Source: Marinagarivorans algicola (GTDB lineage: Bacteria; Pseudomonadota; Gammaproteobacteria; Pseudomonadales; Cellvibrionaceae). Taken from it: a stretch of DNA of 64,000 bases. Shown here piece after piece: positions 27,033-37,182 of the stretch (its first letter is position 1; each line of letters starts with the position of its first letter). Both the position numbers and the translations under genes were made by a program. Below the pieces are notes generated by a model. It saw only the letters and a program-made list of their open reading frames with translations. It was not told where the DNA came from and searched no databases. The stretch spans positions 26,486 through 90,485 of the forward strand of contig NZ_LGAK01000022.1 of the NCBI RefSeq assembly GCF_001292705.1. The letters are read 5' to 3'.

Positions 27033-28751
27033 TCAGGGGGATGATAAAGACAGGGTGTTAACTTGTGCAAAATAGCGCCCAAAAGGCGGTAGGCAGATGT
27101 TGTTGTCGGTGCTAAGATCTGCATCTTGATTTGGGTTGTTGAGCGTTATGATCGTGTTGTAAGGCTGCTTGAGTGTCACGGCAGCATTGCTAAGATTGAA
27201 TGCACACAATATCACTTGCTTGGCTGTATGGTCATCAGCATGAAGAGTCCGCGTGAAAAGCAGTGTGTTATCTGGACTATTGATAAAATCAATATCGCCA
27301 CTCATTAGTGCAGGCCACAGTTTGCGCCACGCCATAAATTGCTGAAAGTGTTCTAAAGTAGAGCACGACAGCGCCTTTTGTGTGTTGACGCTTAGTACAT
27401 TATGGCTTTGTGCCACAGGTAGCCATGGCGCGCCATCGCTAAAACCTGCATTATGTTGGTTGTCATCCCATGGCATAGGCGTACGACAGCCATCTCGGCC
27501 TTTAAATTTAGGCCAAAATGCAATACCAAATGGGTCTTGTAAGTCTTCAAAAGCGACATCGGCTTCGGTGAGGCCAAGCTCTTCACCTTGATATACGCAT
27601 AGGCTCCCTTGCAAGCTAGCTATTAACGCGGTGATCATCTGACTAAACTGGGCGCGTTCGTGAGCCGTTAATTGGTCACCGCCCCAGCGTGATGCAACCC
27701 GCGCCACATCATGATTGCTAATTGCCCAGCAAGGCCAGCCCCCTTGGCTACGACTTACAAAACTTTCTACAGTATGGCGAATATGAGCACTTGAAAACTC
27801 ATCGACTAGTAGCTCAAAGCTGTAAGCCATATGCAAATGTTTGTCGCCATCGGTGTACTCTAGCATTGTCTTGAGTGAATCTTCTGATGATACTTCGCCC
27901 AGTGTGGCGGTGCCCGGGTAGCGATTTGTTAAGCTGCGTAAGCGTGCTAAAAAGTCTAAATTTTGTGGCTGTGTATTATTGAAATAGTGATATTGATAGG
28001 CGTAGGGGTTATCGCTTGAAAAGCCTCGCCCTTCGCGTTCATCAATAGGTTTGGCTGGGTTATCGCGCAATAGCTCATCATGGAAGCAAAAATTAATGGC
28101 GTCTAAGCGCAAGCCATCAATACCGCGTTTTAACCAAAACTCTACTTCATCCAGTATTTGATTTTGTACATGCTGATTATGGAAGTTTAAATCTGGCTGA
28201 GACTTTAAAAAATTATGTAAATAATATTGCTGGCGCCTAGGTTCCCACTCCCAAGCGACACCACCAAAAATAGACAGCCAGTTATTAGGTGGGCTGCCAT
28301 CGGGCTTAGGGTCGGCCCACACATACCAATCGGCTTTTGCATTGGTGCGGCTTTGACGGCTTTCTTCAAACCAAGCATGCGCGACAGACGTATGACTGAG
28401 TACTTGATCAATCATAATCTTTAGGCCCAAGTTGTGGGCTTTAGTAATGAGCTCATCAAGATCGTCAAGTGTGCCAAAAATAGGATCTACATCGCGATAG
28501 TCACTAATATCGTAACCAAAATCATCCATGGGTGATTTGAAAAACGGCGATAGCCAAATGGCATCAACACCTAGACCTTTAATGTAATCTAATCGCTCGA
28601 TGCAGCCTCGAATATCGCCAATGCCATCGCCATTAGAGTCTAAAAAACTGCGTAAATATACTTGGTAAATGACCGCGCCGCGCCACCAATCGTTATTGGT
28701 CGCGGGCTGTAATTCATTCACAGATAAGGGATTGTTATTTGCTAAGGTCAT
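27033..28751 (-). CDS. GH13 alpha-glucosidase, cytoplasmic
   Basis: 572 residues, no signal peptide. It starts like oligo-1,6-glucosidase/alpha-glucosidase (GH13_23-like) enzymes: DWWRGAVIYQVYLRSFLDSNGDGIGD. Catalytic residues are the nucleophile D in GLRLDAINF, the acid/base E in LGEVSSED and the third acid in ISNHDVARV. It would hydrolyse imported maltose and maltodextrins to glucose. The start ATG has GAGG 6 bases upstream. It is divergent from the TonB receptor gene, and the shared control region has three related palindromes. Confidence 0.9.
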   Translation of the reverse strand: MTLANNNPLSVNELQPATNNDWWRGAVIYQVYLRSFLDSNGDGIGDIRGCIERLDYIKGLGVDAIWLSPFFKSPMDDFGYDISDYRDVDPIFGTLDDLDELITKAHNLGLKIMIDQVLSHTSVAHAWFEESRQSRTNAKADWYVWADPKPDGSPPNNWLSIFGGVAWEWEPRRQQYYLHNFLKSQPDLNFHNQHVQNQILDEVEFWLKRGIDGLRLDAINFCFHDELLRDNPAKPIDEREGRGFSSDNPYAYQYHYFNNTQPQNLDFLARLRSLTNRYPGTATLGEVSSEDSLKTMLEYTDGDKHLHMAYSFELLVDEFSSAHIRHTVESFVSRSQGGWPCWAISNHDVARVASRWGGDQLTAHERAQFSQMITALIASLQGSLCVYQGEELGLTEADVAFEDLQDPFGIAFWPKFKGRDGCRTPMPWDDNQHNAGFSDGAPWLPVAQSHNVLSVNTQKALSCSTLEHFQQFMAWRKLWPALMSGDIDFINSPDNTLLFTRTLHADDHTAKQVILCAFNLSNAAVTLKQPYNTIITLNNPNQDADLSTDNNICLPPFGRYFAQVNTLSLSSP

Positions 28752-28814
28752 GTTTACCTCGTCTCTTCGCTATCGTCATACTCTACGGAGCAAATCATTA
28801 AGCGACAAGCATAT

Positions 28815-28828
28815 TGCATTCGTATTCA
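28815..28828. promoter_or_regulatory. LacI-type operator, weakest of three
   Basis: TGCATTCGTATTCA differs at two positions from the perfect palindrome TGCATACGTATGCA 50 bases further on. It is on the alpha-glucosidase side of the control region. Confidence 0.55.
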
Positions 28829-28864
28829 TAACCCGATTAGGCAAGTGTTACATTGTCCTACACA

Positions 28865-28878
28865 TGCATACGTATGCA
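28865..28878. promoter_or_regulatory. LacI-type operator, perfect palindrome
   Basis: TGCATACGTATGCA is a perfect 14-base palindrome with central CG, the form LacI-family repressors bind. The LacI-family gene at the other end of the locus is the likely partner. Confidence 0.7.
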
Positions 28879-28893
28879 AAAAATCAGTTCCTA

Positions 28894-28907
28894 TGAATAC
28901 GTATGCA
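28894..28907. promoter_or_regulatory. LacI-type operator, one mismatch
   Basis: TGAATACGTATGCA has one change from the perfect copy; its centre is 29 bases from that copy. It is nearest the TonB receptor gene. Confidence 0.62.
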
Positions 28908-29093
28908 TAGGGTTGTTCGTCATAAACCCAAGGACGTACAGTGAATTCACTATGACTAAGGCCTCTTAGTTTTTGAGTAACCAAAAAAATAATAAATCTT
29001 TTATCAACCTCTACCTCAAAAGTGCATTAACGTAAACTTTATTAAGCTTGTCTTGAGCGTGAGAGAAAACAGCAATAGTACGAGGGTAACGCT

Positions 29094-32072
29094 ATGACGT
29101 CCAAAATGAATCACAATAAGGCTACTACACAACAGCGCTCAGCCTATAAAACAGCCAATCGCTCGGTATTTAAACAGGCCCTTTTGCCCTTGGCGATAAC
29201 GGCGTTAAGCTACCCCGGCTTATTGCATGCGCAAGAGCAAAAAGCGGCTAATGAGCGCTTTATTGAAGAAGTCTTAGTGACAACTGAACGCCGCACACAA
29301 AGCTTGCAAGATGTTGCCGGTACTGTGCAGTCGTTCTCTTCATCTGATTTAGATGACCTAGCTATTAATAGTGATTTTACCAACTTGCAAAATATTGTGC
29401 CTGGCTTACAAATTACTAATCAAGAGGGAAAGCTTGAAGTTTATCTAAGAGGTATTGGTTCCTCAGACAGTGACTTTTCATCAGATCCATCGGTTGCTAC
29501 GCACTACAATGGTGTTTATTTGTCCCGCCCTCGTAGTATTGGCCCTATGTTCTTTGATGTTGAGCGCGTAGAGGTTAATAAGGGTCCGCAAGGCACATTG
29601 CGTGGTCGGAATGCGACTGGTGGAACAATTAATATTATATCGAGTAAGCCTAAATTTGACGATGTTGGTGGTTACGTACAAATAGGTTCTGGTAATTTCC
29701 ATGCGCGCACAATGGAAGGGGTGCTGAATGTCCCTCTGAGTGATGAGTTCGCAATGCGTGCAGCTGTATTTTCTGATTCACACGATTCTTATTTTACTAA
29801 TGCATATGGCTCTGGAGTAGAGGCGCCAGGTGCTGCAGATAATTCAGCGGCTCGCCTGTCATTTTTGTGGGAGCCAAATGATCAGTTCAGTGCTTATGTC
29901 ATGGCTGATAAAGTTAAAGAGCAAGGCTCGGGCTACCCTGGTGCTTTTAGTGGGCGAGCATTGTCTGCTGGCTATGACATTGAAGATCTTGACGATCCTT
30001 TTAATCAATATTTTCGCTCGGCTGGCCGCATGGGCAATGAAATTGAGGGTATTGCCTCAACATTGAGCTATGACTTTAGTGATGCAGTAACACTTGAGTA
30101 CAACGCCTCGTACCGTCAATACTCTTTTTACAATGCGAACGCCTCGCGTGAGTGGCAATTGGGCATGGTCTATGATGGTGCCGAAGGTGTTGTAGGTAGT
30201 GATGCTGAGTCTATTTATCAGGCATATCAAGATGAAGATTATCGAAACGCTGGTCCGGCTAGTGCATTTCCTGATCGCCTGAATTGGAATGATACTTTTT
30301 ATCAATCAGAAAAATCATCAACAAGAACGCATGAGCTACGCTTAGTGGGTGAAACAGATCGCTTTATTTGGGCGGCCGGTGTCTTCTTATTTAATGAGTC
30401 ATTTGATTATTCATCGCAAGAAATTGGCAATGGCTACTTTGGTTACAGTGACTGGTTTGAACCTGGTACCATTAGCGGCTTTCAAGATGGTTTAGGCGGT
30501 GAAAATAGAGGCGATAATTCTAGCGTAGAATCAAAAGCGTTTTTCTCTGATGGTACATTTAATATTACCGATAATACACGTATTAAAGCCGGTGTTCGTT
30601 TTACTCAAGATAAAAAAACAGCTAATGAGTCAAATGTAAAATATCAATTTAATTTCCCTGCTGAATTATTTGAAGAGTTTGGCCTTCAGGTTGATGATAG
30701 TACAAACCCCCTTACAACTGATTTAGTGTTGGGATCTAATGGCTTCGCACTTAAAGGTCCTAATGAGCGTAGCTTAAATAACCCGTCAATTTGTGGTGAG
30801 CTATGGAATCGTGCTGATGTTGATGCTGCTCAGTGCGTCAATAATCGCGTTGTGGCTGCAGATGGCACTGTAACTGATTCAGTGCCCAATAAAGATAATA
30901 ATCTGGATTATTTCTTAGATGGCATTGAATCTTTTGGTGTGAGAGATAATTGGGATGAGTTTTTGCTGCAAAATAGAGATCAAATTGATGTCATTATTCG
31001 CTCTGATTTTTATAATGAGCAATACATAACTGATGAAAGCGGCAATAGTGTTTTGGATTTAGATCGTTCTAATTTAACGCATCGCTTATCAAATACTGTG
31101 AAAGAGAGCTATGTTGATTGGCGCATTGGTTTTGAGCATGATATCGGCGACAATATGATCTATGGTACGCTATCCACAGGGACGCGATCTGGCGGAATAA
31201 ATCGCCCAATAAAATTAAGTGATGGTGAACAGCTGGCTCAAACATGGGATCCTGAAAAGCTTACAGTGCTTGAATTTGGTAGTAAAAACACCTTCGATAT
31301 CATGGGTAACCCTATCAATCTTAATGCCTCATTATTCTATTACGACTACAAAGATAAGGTATTACAAAGTTTAGTAACGGTGCCAAATAGCCGCCGTAAT
31401 TGTGGTGAAACCAAAACCGATCAATGCACAGATTCATTCGTGTTTAGTGAGAACTCAACTGATGCGACTATCTATGGTTTAGAGTTAGATGGTAATGTAT
31501 TATTTGATTATGGTTTTGAGGTGACGTGGAACGCTTCGTTTATTGAGAGTGAGCTTAAAAATTCATCAGTACTGGATACACGTGGTGGTGATAGAGTTGT
31601 TAATGTAGATGGCAACGCATTACCTAATACCTCAAAGATCAATGCTAACCTATCTTTATCACAAAAGCGTGAAGTTGAATGGGGCAGTATTGATGCTTAT
31701 AAGTGGACAATCAGCTTATCGCATCGCAGTAAATACTACCTTACTCCCTATAATAATAAAGGTTATGCCGAAGATGCTAAAGGTAATCAAATATCAATAC
31801 CTTTAAAAGATATGGTGCCTAATAACAATCCCGCATTGGCTGATACCGGCGGCCAAGCCAATGGCCTATTTTTTAGTGATGTAGTACCAAGCTATACACA
31901 AGTTAATATGAGCGCAGGTATTAGCGTAGGTGAAAGTATTGAGATAGATGCATTTGTTAATAACCTGACAGAGGAAGTGTATTCTGGTAAAGGTTTTATT
32001 AATAACGATGTTAATATTCGCTTTACTAACTCTCCTCGCATTTATGGTGTACGCTTTAAATCATCATTTTAA
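29094..32072 (+). CDS. TonB-dependent outer-membrane receptor for maltodextrins (inferred substrate)
   Basis: 992 residues with signal peptide (about to LLHAQEQ). The TonB box region is likely EEVLVTTERRTQSLQDV; the plug runs through LEVYLRGIGSSDSD and VERVEVNKGPQGTLRGRNATGGTINI, and the C-terminus ends in the barrel-type YGVRFKSSF. The size and plug place it in the large TBDR group used for oligosaccharides. The substrate is inferred from the adjacent permease, amylase and alpha-glucosidase. The start has GAGGG 8 bases upstream. Confidence 0.9.
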   Translation: MTSKMNHNKATTQQRSAYKTANRSVFKQALLPLAITALSYPGLLHAQEQKAANERFIEEVLVTTERRTQSLQDVAGTVQSFSSSDLDDLAINSDFTNLQNIVPGLQITNQEGKLEVYLRGIGSSDSDFSSDPSVATHYNGVYLSRPRSIGPMFFDVERVEVNKGPQGTLRGRNATGGTINIISSKPKFDDVGGYVQIGSGNFHARTMEGVLNVPLSDEFAMRAAVFSDSHDSYFTNAYGSGVEAPGAADNSAARLSFLWEPNDQFSAYVMADKVKEQGSGYPGAFSGRALSAGYDIEDLDDPFNQYFRSAGRMGNEIEGIASTLSYDFSDAVTLEYNASYRQYSFYNANASREWQLGMVYDGAEGVVGSDAESIYQAYQDEDYRNAGPASAFPDRLNWNDTFYQSEKSSTRTHELRLVGETDRFIWAAGVFLFNESFDYSSQEIGNGYFGYSDWFEPGTISGFQDGLGGENRGDNSSVESKAFFSDGTFNITDNTRIKAGVRFTQDKKTANESNVKYQFNFPAELFEEFGLQVDDSTNPLTTDLVLGSNGFALKGPNERSLNNPSICGELWNRADVDAAQCVNNRVVAADGTVTDSVPNKDNNLDYFLDGIESFGVRDNWDEFLLQNRDQIDVIIRSDFYNEQYITDESGNSVLDLDRSNLTHRLSNTVKESYVDWRIGFEHDIGDNMIYGTLSTGTRSGGINRPIKLSDGEQLAQTWDPEKLTVLEFGSKNTFDIMGNPINLNASLFYYDYKDKVLQSLVTVPNSRRNCGETKTDQCTDSFVFSENSTDATIYGLELDGNVLFDYGFEVTWNASFIESELKNSSVLDTRGGDRVVNVDGNALPNTSKINANLSLSQKREVEWGSIDAYKWTISLSHRSKYYLTPYNNKGYAEDAKGNQISIPLKDMVPNNNPALADTGGQANGLFFSDVVPSYTQVNMSAGISVGESIEIDAFVNNLTEEVYSGKGFINNDVNIRFTNSPRIYGVRFKSSF

Positions 32073-32080
32073 GAGTAATA

Positions 32081-32112
32081 TAAGCCACTCTTCATGAGTG
32101 GCTTAGTTTTTT
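32081..32112 (+). terminator. Intra-operon hairpin between the TonB receptor and permease genes
   Basis: TAAGCCACTC / GAGTGGCTTA is a perfect 10-base stem with loop TTCAT followed by GTTTTTTC. It starts 8 bases after the receptor stop. As a partial terminator it could lower permease expression relative to the receptor. Confidence 0.75.
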
Positions 32113-32126
32113 CTGTGGATAAAAAT

Positions 32127-33620
32127 ATGCAAAATAAGCCCCAACTGAATTTTTGGCAAATCTGGAATATGTGTTTTGGGTTTTTAGGTATCCAGTTTGG
32201 GTTTGCACTCCAAAATGCCAATGTGAGTCGTATATTTCAAACGCTTGGCGCGAGTATCGATGATATTCCTATTTTGTGGATTGCAGCACCTATAACAGGC
32301 CTTGTTGTACAACCGATTGTTGGTTATTTAAGTGATAACACATGGGGGCGTCTAGGGCGTCGCAGACCTTATTTCTTGTATGGCGCTATAGCAACATCGG
32401 CAGCGTTATGCTTTATGCCGCACTCGCCAACGCTATGGATTGCCGCGGGTATGCTGTGGATTATGGATGCCTCTATTAATGTATCTATGGAGCCATTCCG
32501 TGCTTTGGTGGGTGATAACTTACCTAAAAATCAGCAACCAAAAGGCTATTTAGTGCAAAGCTTTTTTATTGGTGTTGGTGCTATTGTCGCTTCGGCATTG
32601 CCTTGGGTTTTTACGAATATATTAAATGTTTCTAATACTGCAGAGGCGGGTCAAATACCCGATTCAGTGACTTATGCTTTTTATGCCGGCGCGGTTATTT
32701 TATTTTTAGCTGTGGGCTGGAGTATTATTAAAACGAAAGAATACTCACCAGAGGAGCTGGCTAGTTTTGATGAGCACAATACGATCACAAACACTGAGAG
32801 TGTTATCGCCAGCCAGTTTAATACTCAAAAATGTAATCGCTATGCTGTTATTACCGCGCTCGCTGGTGCTGTTATTTTAAGTGCCGTTATTTATTTTGAG
32901 CTAGATCAGCAGCTGTATATTTTAGCGGGGTTATTGGCTGTGGCTGCCATTATGCTGTTATCTATTCCCTTTTTACACAACAAAGGCCGGGTTGAAAATG
33001 GCTACTATAAAGTGGCTGTTGATTTTTTTAATTTACCCAAAACCATGCGTCAACTAGCACCTGTGCAATTTTGTAGCTGGTTTGCGTTATTTGCTATGTG
33101 GATTTACACCACTTCCGCGGTGACATCACACCATTATGGTAGTAGCGATACCACCTCGGTCGCTTATAATACGGGCGCCGATTGGGTGGGTATTTTATTT
33201 GCGGCTTACAATGGCTTTGCCGCATTGGCCGCTTTAGTGATTCCAGTTTTAGTCAATAAATTAGGCGTTAAAAAAGCACATTTATTGAATATGGCGCTGG
33301 GTGGCCTAGGCTTAGCCTCCATGACGATGATTAACGACCCCGCGTATTTATTGTTATCAATGGTAGGGGTTGGCTTTGCTTGGGCATCTATTTTATCGTT
33401 ACCCTATGCGATGCTCGCATCGAGCTTGCCTAGCCATAAAATGGGCGTCTACATGGGTATATTTAACTTTTTTATTGTGATTCCTCAAATTCTTGCTGCA
33501 ACTTTACTTGGGTTTATTGTGAACACCTTTTTTGGTGGTGAAGCCATTTATGCGCTGGTGACAGGTGGTGTGCTTATGGTAGCGGCGGGGTTATTAACCT
33601 TACGCGTGAGCACTGATTGA
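32127..33620 (+). CDS. MFS sugar permease of the SLC45-like/MalT group
   Basis: About 497 residues with twelve hydrophobic segments. The N-terminus MQNKPQLNFWQIWNMCFGFLGIQFGFALQ is typical of maltodextrin-locus MFS permeases in marine gammaproteobacteria and Bacteroidetes, as is YLSDNTWGRLGRRRPY in the first cytoplasmic loop. It would carry maltose or maltodextrins across the inner membrane. I chose the ATG after GTGGAT; an in-frame ATG at 32094 lies inside the hairpin and is unlikely. Confidence 0.87.
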   Translation: MQNKPQLNFWQIWNMCFGFLGIQFGFALQNANVSRIFQTLGASIDDIPILWIAAPITGLVVQPIVGYLSDNTWGRLGRRRPYFLYGAIATSAALCFMPHSPTLWIAAGMLWIMDASINVSMEPFRALVGDNLPKNQQPKGYLVQSFFIGVGAIVASALPWVFTNILNVSNTAEAGQIPDSVTYAFYAGAVILFLAVGWSIIKTKEYSPEELASFDEHNTITNTESVIASQFNTQKCNRYAVITALAGAVILSAVIYFELDQQLYILAGLLAVAAIMLLSIPFLHNKGRVENGYYKVAVDFFNLPKTMRQLAPVQFCSWFALFAMWIYTTSAVTSHHYGSSDTTSVAYNTGADWVGILFAAYNGFAALAALVIPVLVNKLGVKKAHLLNMALGGLGLASMTMINDPAYLLLSMVGVGFAWASILSLPYAMLASSLPSHKMGVYMGIFNFFIVIPQILAATLLGFIVNTFFGGEAIYALVTGGVLMVAAGLLTLRVSTD

Positions 33621-33671
33621 GCCGCAATAATTTTTTATGACTTTAATAGCCTAACGATAGGGTGTGCAGTG

Positions 33672-35426
33672 ATGGCCATACACAATAAAGCGAAAAACAT
33701 AAAACATAACTCTACACTAGGGGCTTGGCTTGCAAGCCTTACATTAATTGCAGCGCCTTTTGTTGCGAGTCATCATGCGATGGCTGATGAAACGATTAAC
33801 GATAAAAAGCGTTCTGTAAACTCAAATACTGTCAGTCAAAGTTTTTATGGCACATTAGAGCCTATGGCCAAACGCCCTATTTATTTTGTTGTGACTGATC
33901 GCTTTGCTGATGGCGACCCTACAAATAATCAGTTAAAGCAAGGTGGCCAATACCCCACATTTAATCAGCCTCTCACTCATAAAGGCGCCAACAATGCCAA
34001 TATAGGCTACATGGGTGGTGACTTTAAAGGCATCGCGAACAATGCTGACTACATTGCTAAGATGGGCTTTGGTGCTTTGTGGTTAACACCTATTGTACAA
34101 AATCCCGATCAGCACTTTACCGGTGGCGTTAGTGTGGGCGAGGCGATGTTTACCGATAAAGGTAAAACAGGTTATCACGGGTATTGGGGCGTTAACTTTT
34201 TTGAGGTAGATGAGCATTGGCCCTCTAAAGATTTAAATTTTAAGCAACTGACTCAAACGCTTAAAAAGCATAATATCAGTACAGTGCTCGATATTGTTGC
34301 TAATCATGGTTCTCCGTCGTTTACAATGCCAGTCAAGCAGCCGCTATTCGGTCAATTGTATGATAAAAATGGTCAGCTAAAGGCCGACCATCAAAATTTA
34401 AAACCCACTGATTTAGATCCTAAAAACCCTTTGCATAAGTGGTATCACAATCAAGAGGACTTGGCTGAGCTTTCAAATATTAACGAGCAAAATCCAGAGG
34501 TACTAGAGTACTTTGTGGCGGCTTATTTACAGTGGATAGAGCAAGGTGCTGATGCTTTTCGCGTTGATACGATTAGGCATATGCCCAATAGTTTTTGGAA
34601 GGCCTTTAGCGACCGTATTCGCGCAAAGCATCCCAACTTTTTTATGTTTGGCGAGCATTTTAGCTTTGAAGCAAAAGATATTGCTCAACATACCTTTGCT
34701 GAAAATGGCAGTATCAGTGTGTTAGATTTTCCTGGTCGCAAGGCGATGGTTGATGTATTTGAAAATAATCAATCTATGACTAATTTGCAGAGTTACTTGC
34801 ATCTTGATGATACGATTTACAACAATCCTTATGAGTTAGCGACCTTTTATGATAACCATGATATGGCGCGCATTAATGCTACTGATGCCGGTTTTATCAA
34901 TTTGCATAATTGGTTATTCACCAGTCGTGGTATCCCGGTAGTGTACTACGGCAGTGAAGTCGGCTTTATGCGTGGTACTAAAGAGCACTATGGTAACCGC
35001 AACTTTTGGGGGCAAAAAGCGATTGATCAAGCAAAAGAGCACCCGATACAAAAAGCATTAACAATGATTGCTAATGTTAGAAAAAAGAGCATAGCGCTGC
35101 AGCAGGGTTTACAAGTTGATATTAATTATGGGCAGCATCACGGTGTGTTTTTACGGGTATATCAGCATGAAGGCGTTAGCTCGAGTGCGTTAGTTTTATT
35201 AAACAGAAGTAAAGAGTCGCAGGTATTATCGGCTGATCAGTTTGTGCAAACCGGTCAGTGGCAAAATATAGTAACAGGTAAAACAATCACACATACAGGC
35301 GGTCGTTTAAGTATAGATGTACCGGCTAATGGTTTTATTGTTTTGCAAAATACTGCACCGGTGACCGAGCCTGCGTTGGTTAAGCATTTATGTAAGCTCC
35401 CTCGCGTCGAGTGTCCTCGTTCATAA
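33672..35426 (+). CDS. Secreted GH13 alpha-amylase
   Basis: About 584 residues with a long signal peptide (LGAWLASLTLIAAPFVASHHAMA). GH13 regions are visible: LDIVANHG, nucleophile D in DAFRVDTIRH, acid/base E in FMFGEHFS and TFYDNHDMAR. The stretch GYMGGDFKGIANNADYIAKMGFGALWLTPI resembles periplasmic alpha-amylases and cyclomaltodextrinase-like members. It should cut maltodextrins outside the inner membrane before the permease. The ATG is preceded by AGGG about 9 bases upstream; a GTG abuts it. It follows the permease by about 50 bases in the same operon. Confidence 0.9.
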   Translation: MAIHNKAKNIKHNSTLGAWLASLTLIAAPFVASHHAMADETINDKKRSVNSNTVSQSFYGTLEPMAKRPIYFVVTDRFADGDPTNNQLKQGGQYPTFNQPLTHKGANNANIGYMGGDFKGIANNADYIAKMGFGALWLTPIVQNPDQHFTGGVSVGEAMFTDKGKTGYHGYWGVNFFEVDEHWPSKDLNFKQLTQTLKKHNISTVLDIVANHGSPSFTMPVKQPLFGQLYDKNGQLKADHQNLKPTDLDPKNPLHKWYHNQEDLAELSNINEQNPEVLEYFVAAYLQWIEQGADAFRVDTIRHMPNSFWKAFSDRIRAKHPNFFMFGEHFSFEAKDIAQHTFAENGSISVLDFPGRKAMVDVFENNQSMTNLQSYLHLDDTIYNNPYELATFYDNHDMARINATDAGFINLHNWLFTSRGIPVVYYGSEVGFMRGTKEHYGNRNFWGQKAIDQAKEHPIQKALTMIANVRKKSIALQQGLQVDINYGQHHGVFLRVYQHEGVSSSALVLLNRSKESQVLSADQFVQTGQWQNIVTGKTITHTGGRLSIDVPANGFIVLQNTAPVTEPALVKHLCKLPRVECPRS

Positions 35427-35472
35427 TTTTTAAACTCTGTGTTTTGGTTACACTTATGTTGACGCACTTATG

Positions 35473-35516
35473 TAGACACCCGCATCACGGTTATTGATGT
35501 TGGTGTCTATTTTTTT
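35473..35516 (+). terminator. Terminator of the maltodextrin operon
   Basis: TAGACACC / GGTGTCTA closes a stem extended by GCATCA / TGATGT, followed by seven T. It lies between the convergent amylase and LacI genes. Confidence 0.87.
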
Positions 35517-35538
35517 GCATCCCTTGTGCGTGTGAGTG

Positions 35539-36624
35539 CTATTGTGTGCTGGGTGTTTTTGCGAGGCTGCTATCTCGAATAACAAGTTTTGGCATGAGTG
35601 TTATTGACTCGACGGGGGTAGACTGGATTTGCTGCATTAGCTGTTGCACCAGTAATTCGCCGGCTTGCGCAGTGCTTTGCCTAATCGTGGTGAGGCTGGG
35701 CGTAATGTAAGCCGCCGCAGCCATATCATCAAAGCCCGTAACGCAAATGTCTTTGGGCACTTTTAACCCTTTACTGTGTAGTGCTTTAATGGCACCAAAG
35801 GCAATAGTATCGCTAGCGCACACGAGTCCTTGTAAATCATGATGATGATTGAGTAGTACCTCTACAGCATCTTTGCCAGCGGCTTCGGTATTGTGTGTAT
35901 CGACTTGTACACCTTGAGTGGGATTATGACTGGTAGTATATTTTTTGAGCGCTTGCTTAAAGCCAATATAGCGCGTACGAAACTCGGGGTTACTCGGGCT
36001 AATATCGCCCAAGAAGGCAAGCTTTTTTAAGCCTTGTGACAACAAGTGATCGGTGGCTAAAAAAGCCCCTTGTTCATTATTACAGCCCACACTATGGCCT
36101 GGTAGCTCTTTGTGGTTTGGCCCCCATAACACAAAATGAGCGCCTGCGTTTTTGAGTGCAACGAGTTTGTCTTTGGCTCTGACATAATCACCATACCCCA
36201 GCAAAATTAAACCATCTGCCCGATGCGCCTCTTCATAGTCGGCGAGCCAATTTTGACTTAACTGTTGGAATGATACTAATAAGTCAAAACCTCGCTTAGC
36301 GGTTGAGTGGGTAATGCCACCTAGCAATGATAAAAAAAATGGATTGATATGCGAGTCATCAGTGGTTGGGTCGTCAGCCAATAATAAGGCAATCGTTTTA
36401 GTGCTCTGACTACGCAAGTTACTCGCATTTTTGTCGACGGTGTAATTCATTGCGTCGGCAATGGCTTGAATACGCTGGCGTGTTTGTTCGCTCACCAAAG
36501 GGCTGCCGCTTAGTGCACGCGATACAGTTGATTGCGATACACCGGCTTGATAGGCAATATCTATGGATGTTGCTTTGCGCTTTGACGGCTCTTGGGGTGC
36601 ATCGTTAGAGTTGCGTTTTGGCAT
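35539..36624 (-). CDS. LacI-family transcriptional regulator of the maltodextrin locus
   Basis: 361 residues. The N-terminal helix-turn-helix (SIDIAYQAGVSQSTVSRALSG) and hinge (NYTVDKNASNLRSQ) are typical; the rest is a periplasmic-binding-protein-type sensor domain ending in the dimer region. It is convergent with the maltodextrin genes. The three palindromes at about 28.8-28.9 kb have LacI-family form and are the presumed targets. No close copy of them lies upstream of its own gene. The ligand is probably maltose or a derivative, by context. Confidence 0.9.
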   Translation of the reverse strand: MPKRNSNDAPQEPSKRKATSIDIAYQAGVSQSTVSRALSGSPLVSEQTRQRIQAIADAMNYTVDKNASNLRSQSTKTIALLLADDPTTDDSHINPFFLSLLGGITHSTAKRGFDLLVSFQQLSQNWLADYEEAHRADGLILLGYGDYVRAKDKLVALKNAGAHFVLWGPNHKELPGHSVGCNNEQGAFLATDHLLSQGLKKLAFLGDISPSNPEFRTRYIGFKQALKKYTTSHNPTQGVQVDTHNTEAAGKDAVEVLLNHHHDLQGLVCASDTIAFGAIKALHSKGLKVPKDICVTGFDDMAAAAYITPSLTTIRQSTAQAGELLVQQLMQQIQSTPVESITLMPKLVIRDSSLAKTPSTQ

Positions 36625-37182
36625 AAAGCCGCCTTATCTGAATACATCGGGTAGAGCCTTTTATAGCACGCTTTAGCATGACTTGTCCTTTTAGAATCTG
36701 CATTTTTATTAAATCTTAATGTACTATTTAATCATTTTTGTAACTATTTAGAGGTACTGGAATTGGACGCTATATAAGCGCTCTCGACATTTTCCCCTGT
36801 ACTATCTAACTCTTCTTTCCCTGCAAGGCTCGGCACTTAAAGTGCCCAGAAAATAATCTATTAGCAGCCTAATAAGTCAATAACTCCCACTCTATTCTAC
36901 GAAGAGCCATACACAATGGCCTTGAGTAAAAATGACGACTAGAGGGCTATGATTAAATCCGGTGTTATCAGCAAACGACCTATTAATGGGTCCGTGGGTG
37001 TCGTAAATTAAGTGGCTCAATCAAGCGAAAACCTGACTTATGATTGACATCAGGCGCTCATTCAACAAATACCGTTAGGGTGAGCTGACAGGGACTTTTT
37101 TAAGTCAACCAGCGGCCGCCAGCGTTTGGCGTGCCCTGCCGCCTAATTGATACCACTCATCACAGATAGCTTAGAGCTGCGA
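36625..37182. other. Intergenic stretch with a partial dispersed repeat
   Basis: No gene seen. It contains the LacI gene's upstream region, a partial copy of the dispersed repeat and a GC-rich patch near 37110-37140 just after glmS that may fold but lacks a T-run. Confidence 0.5.
36740..36790 (+). repeat. Dispersed repeat, partial copy G (5' end only)
   Basis: GTAACTATTTAGAGGTACTGG, followed by AATTGGACGC, matches the first about 35 bases of copies A-C; the core and 3' end are not recognisable. Confidence 0.5.
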
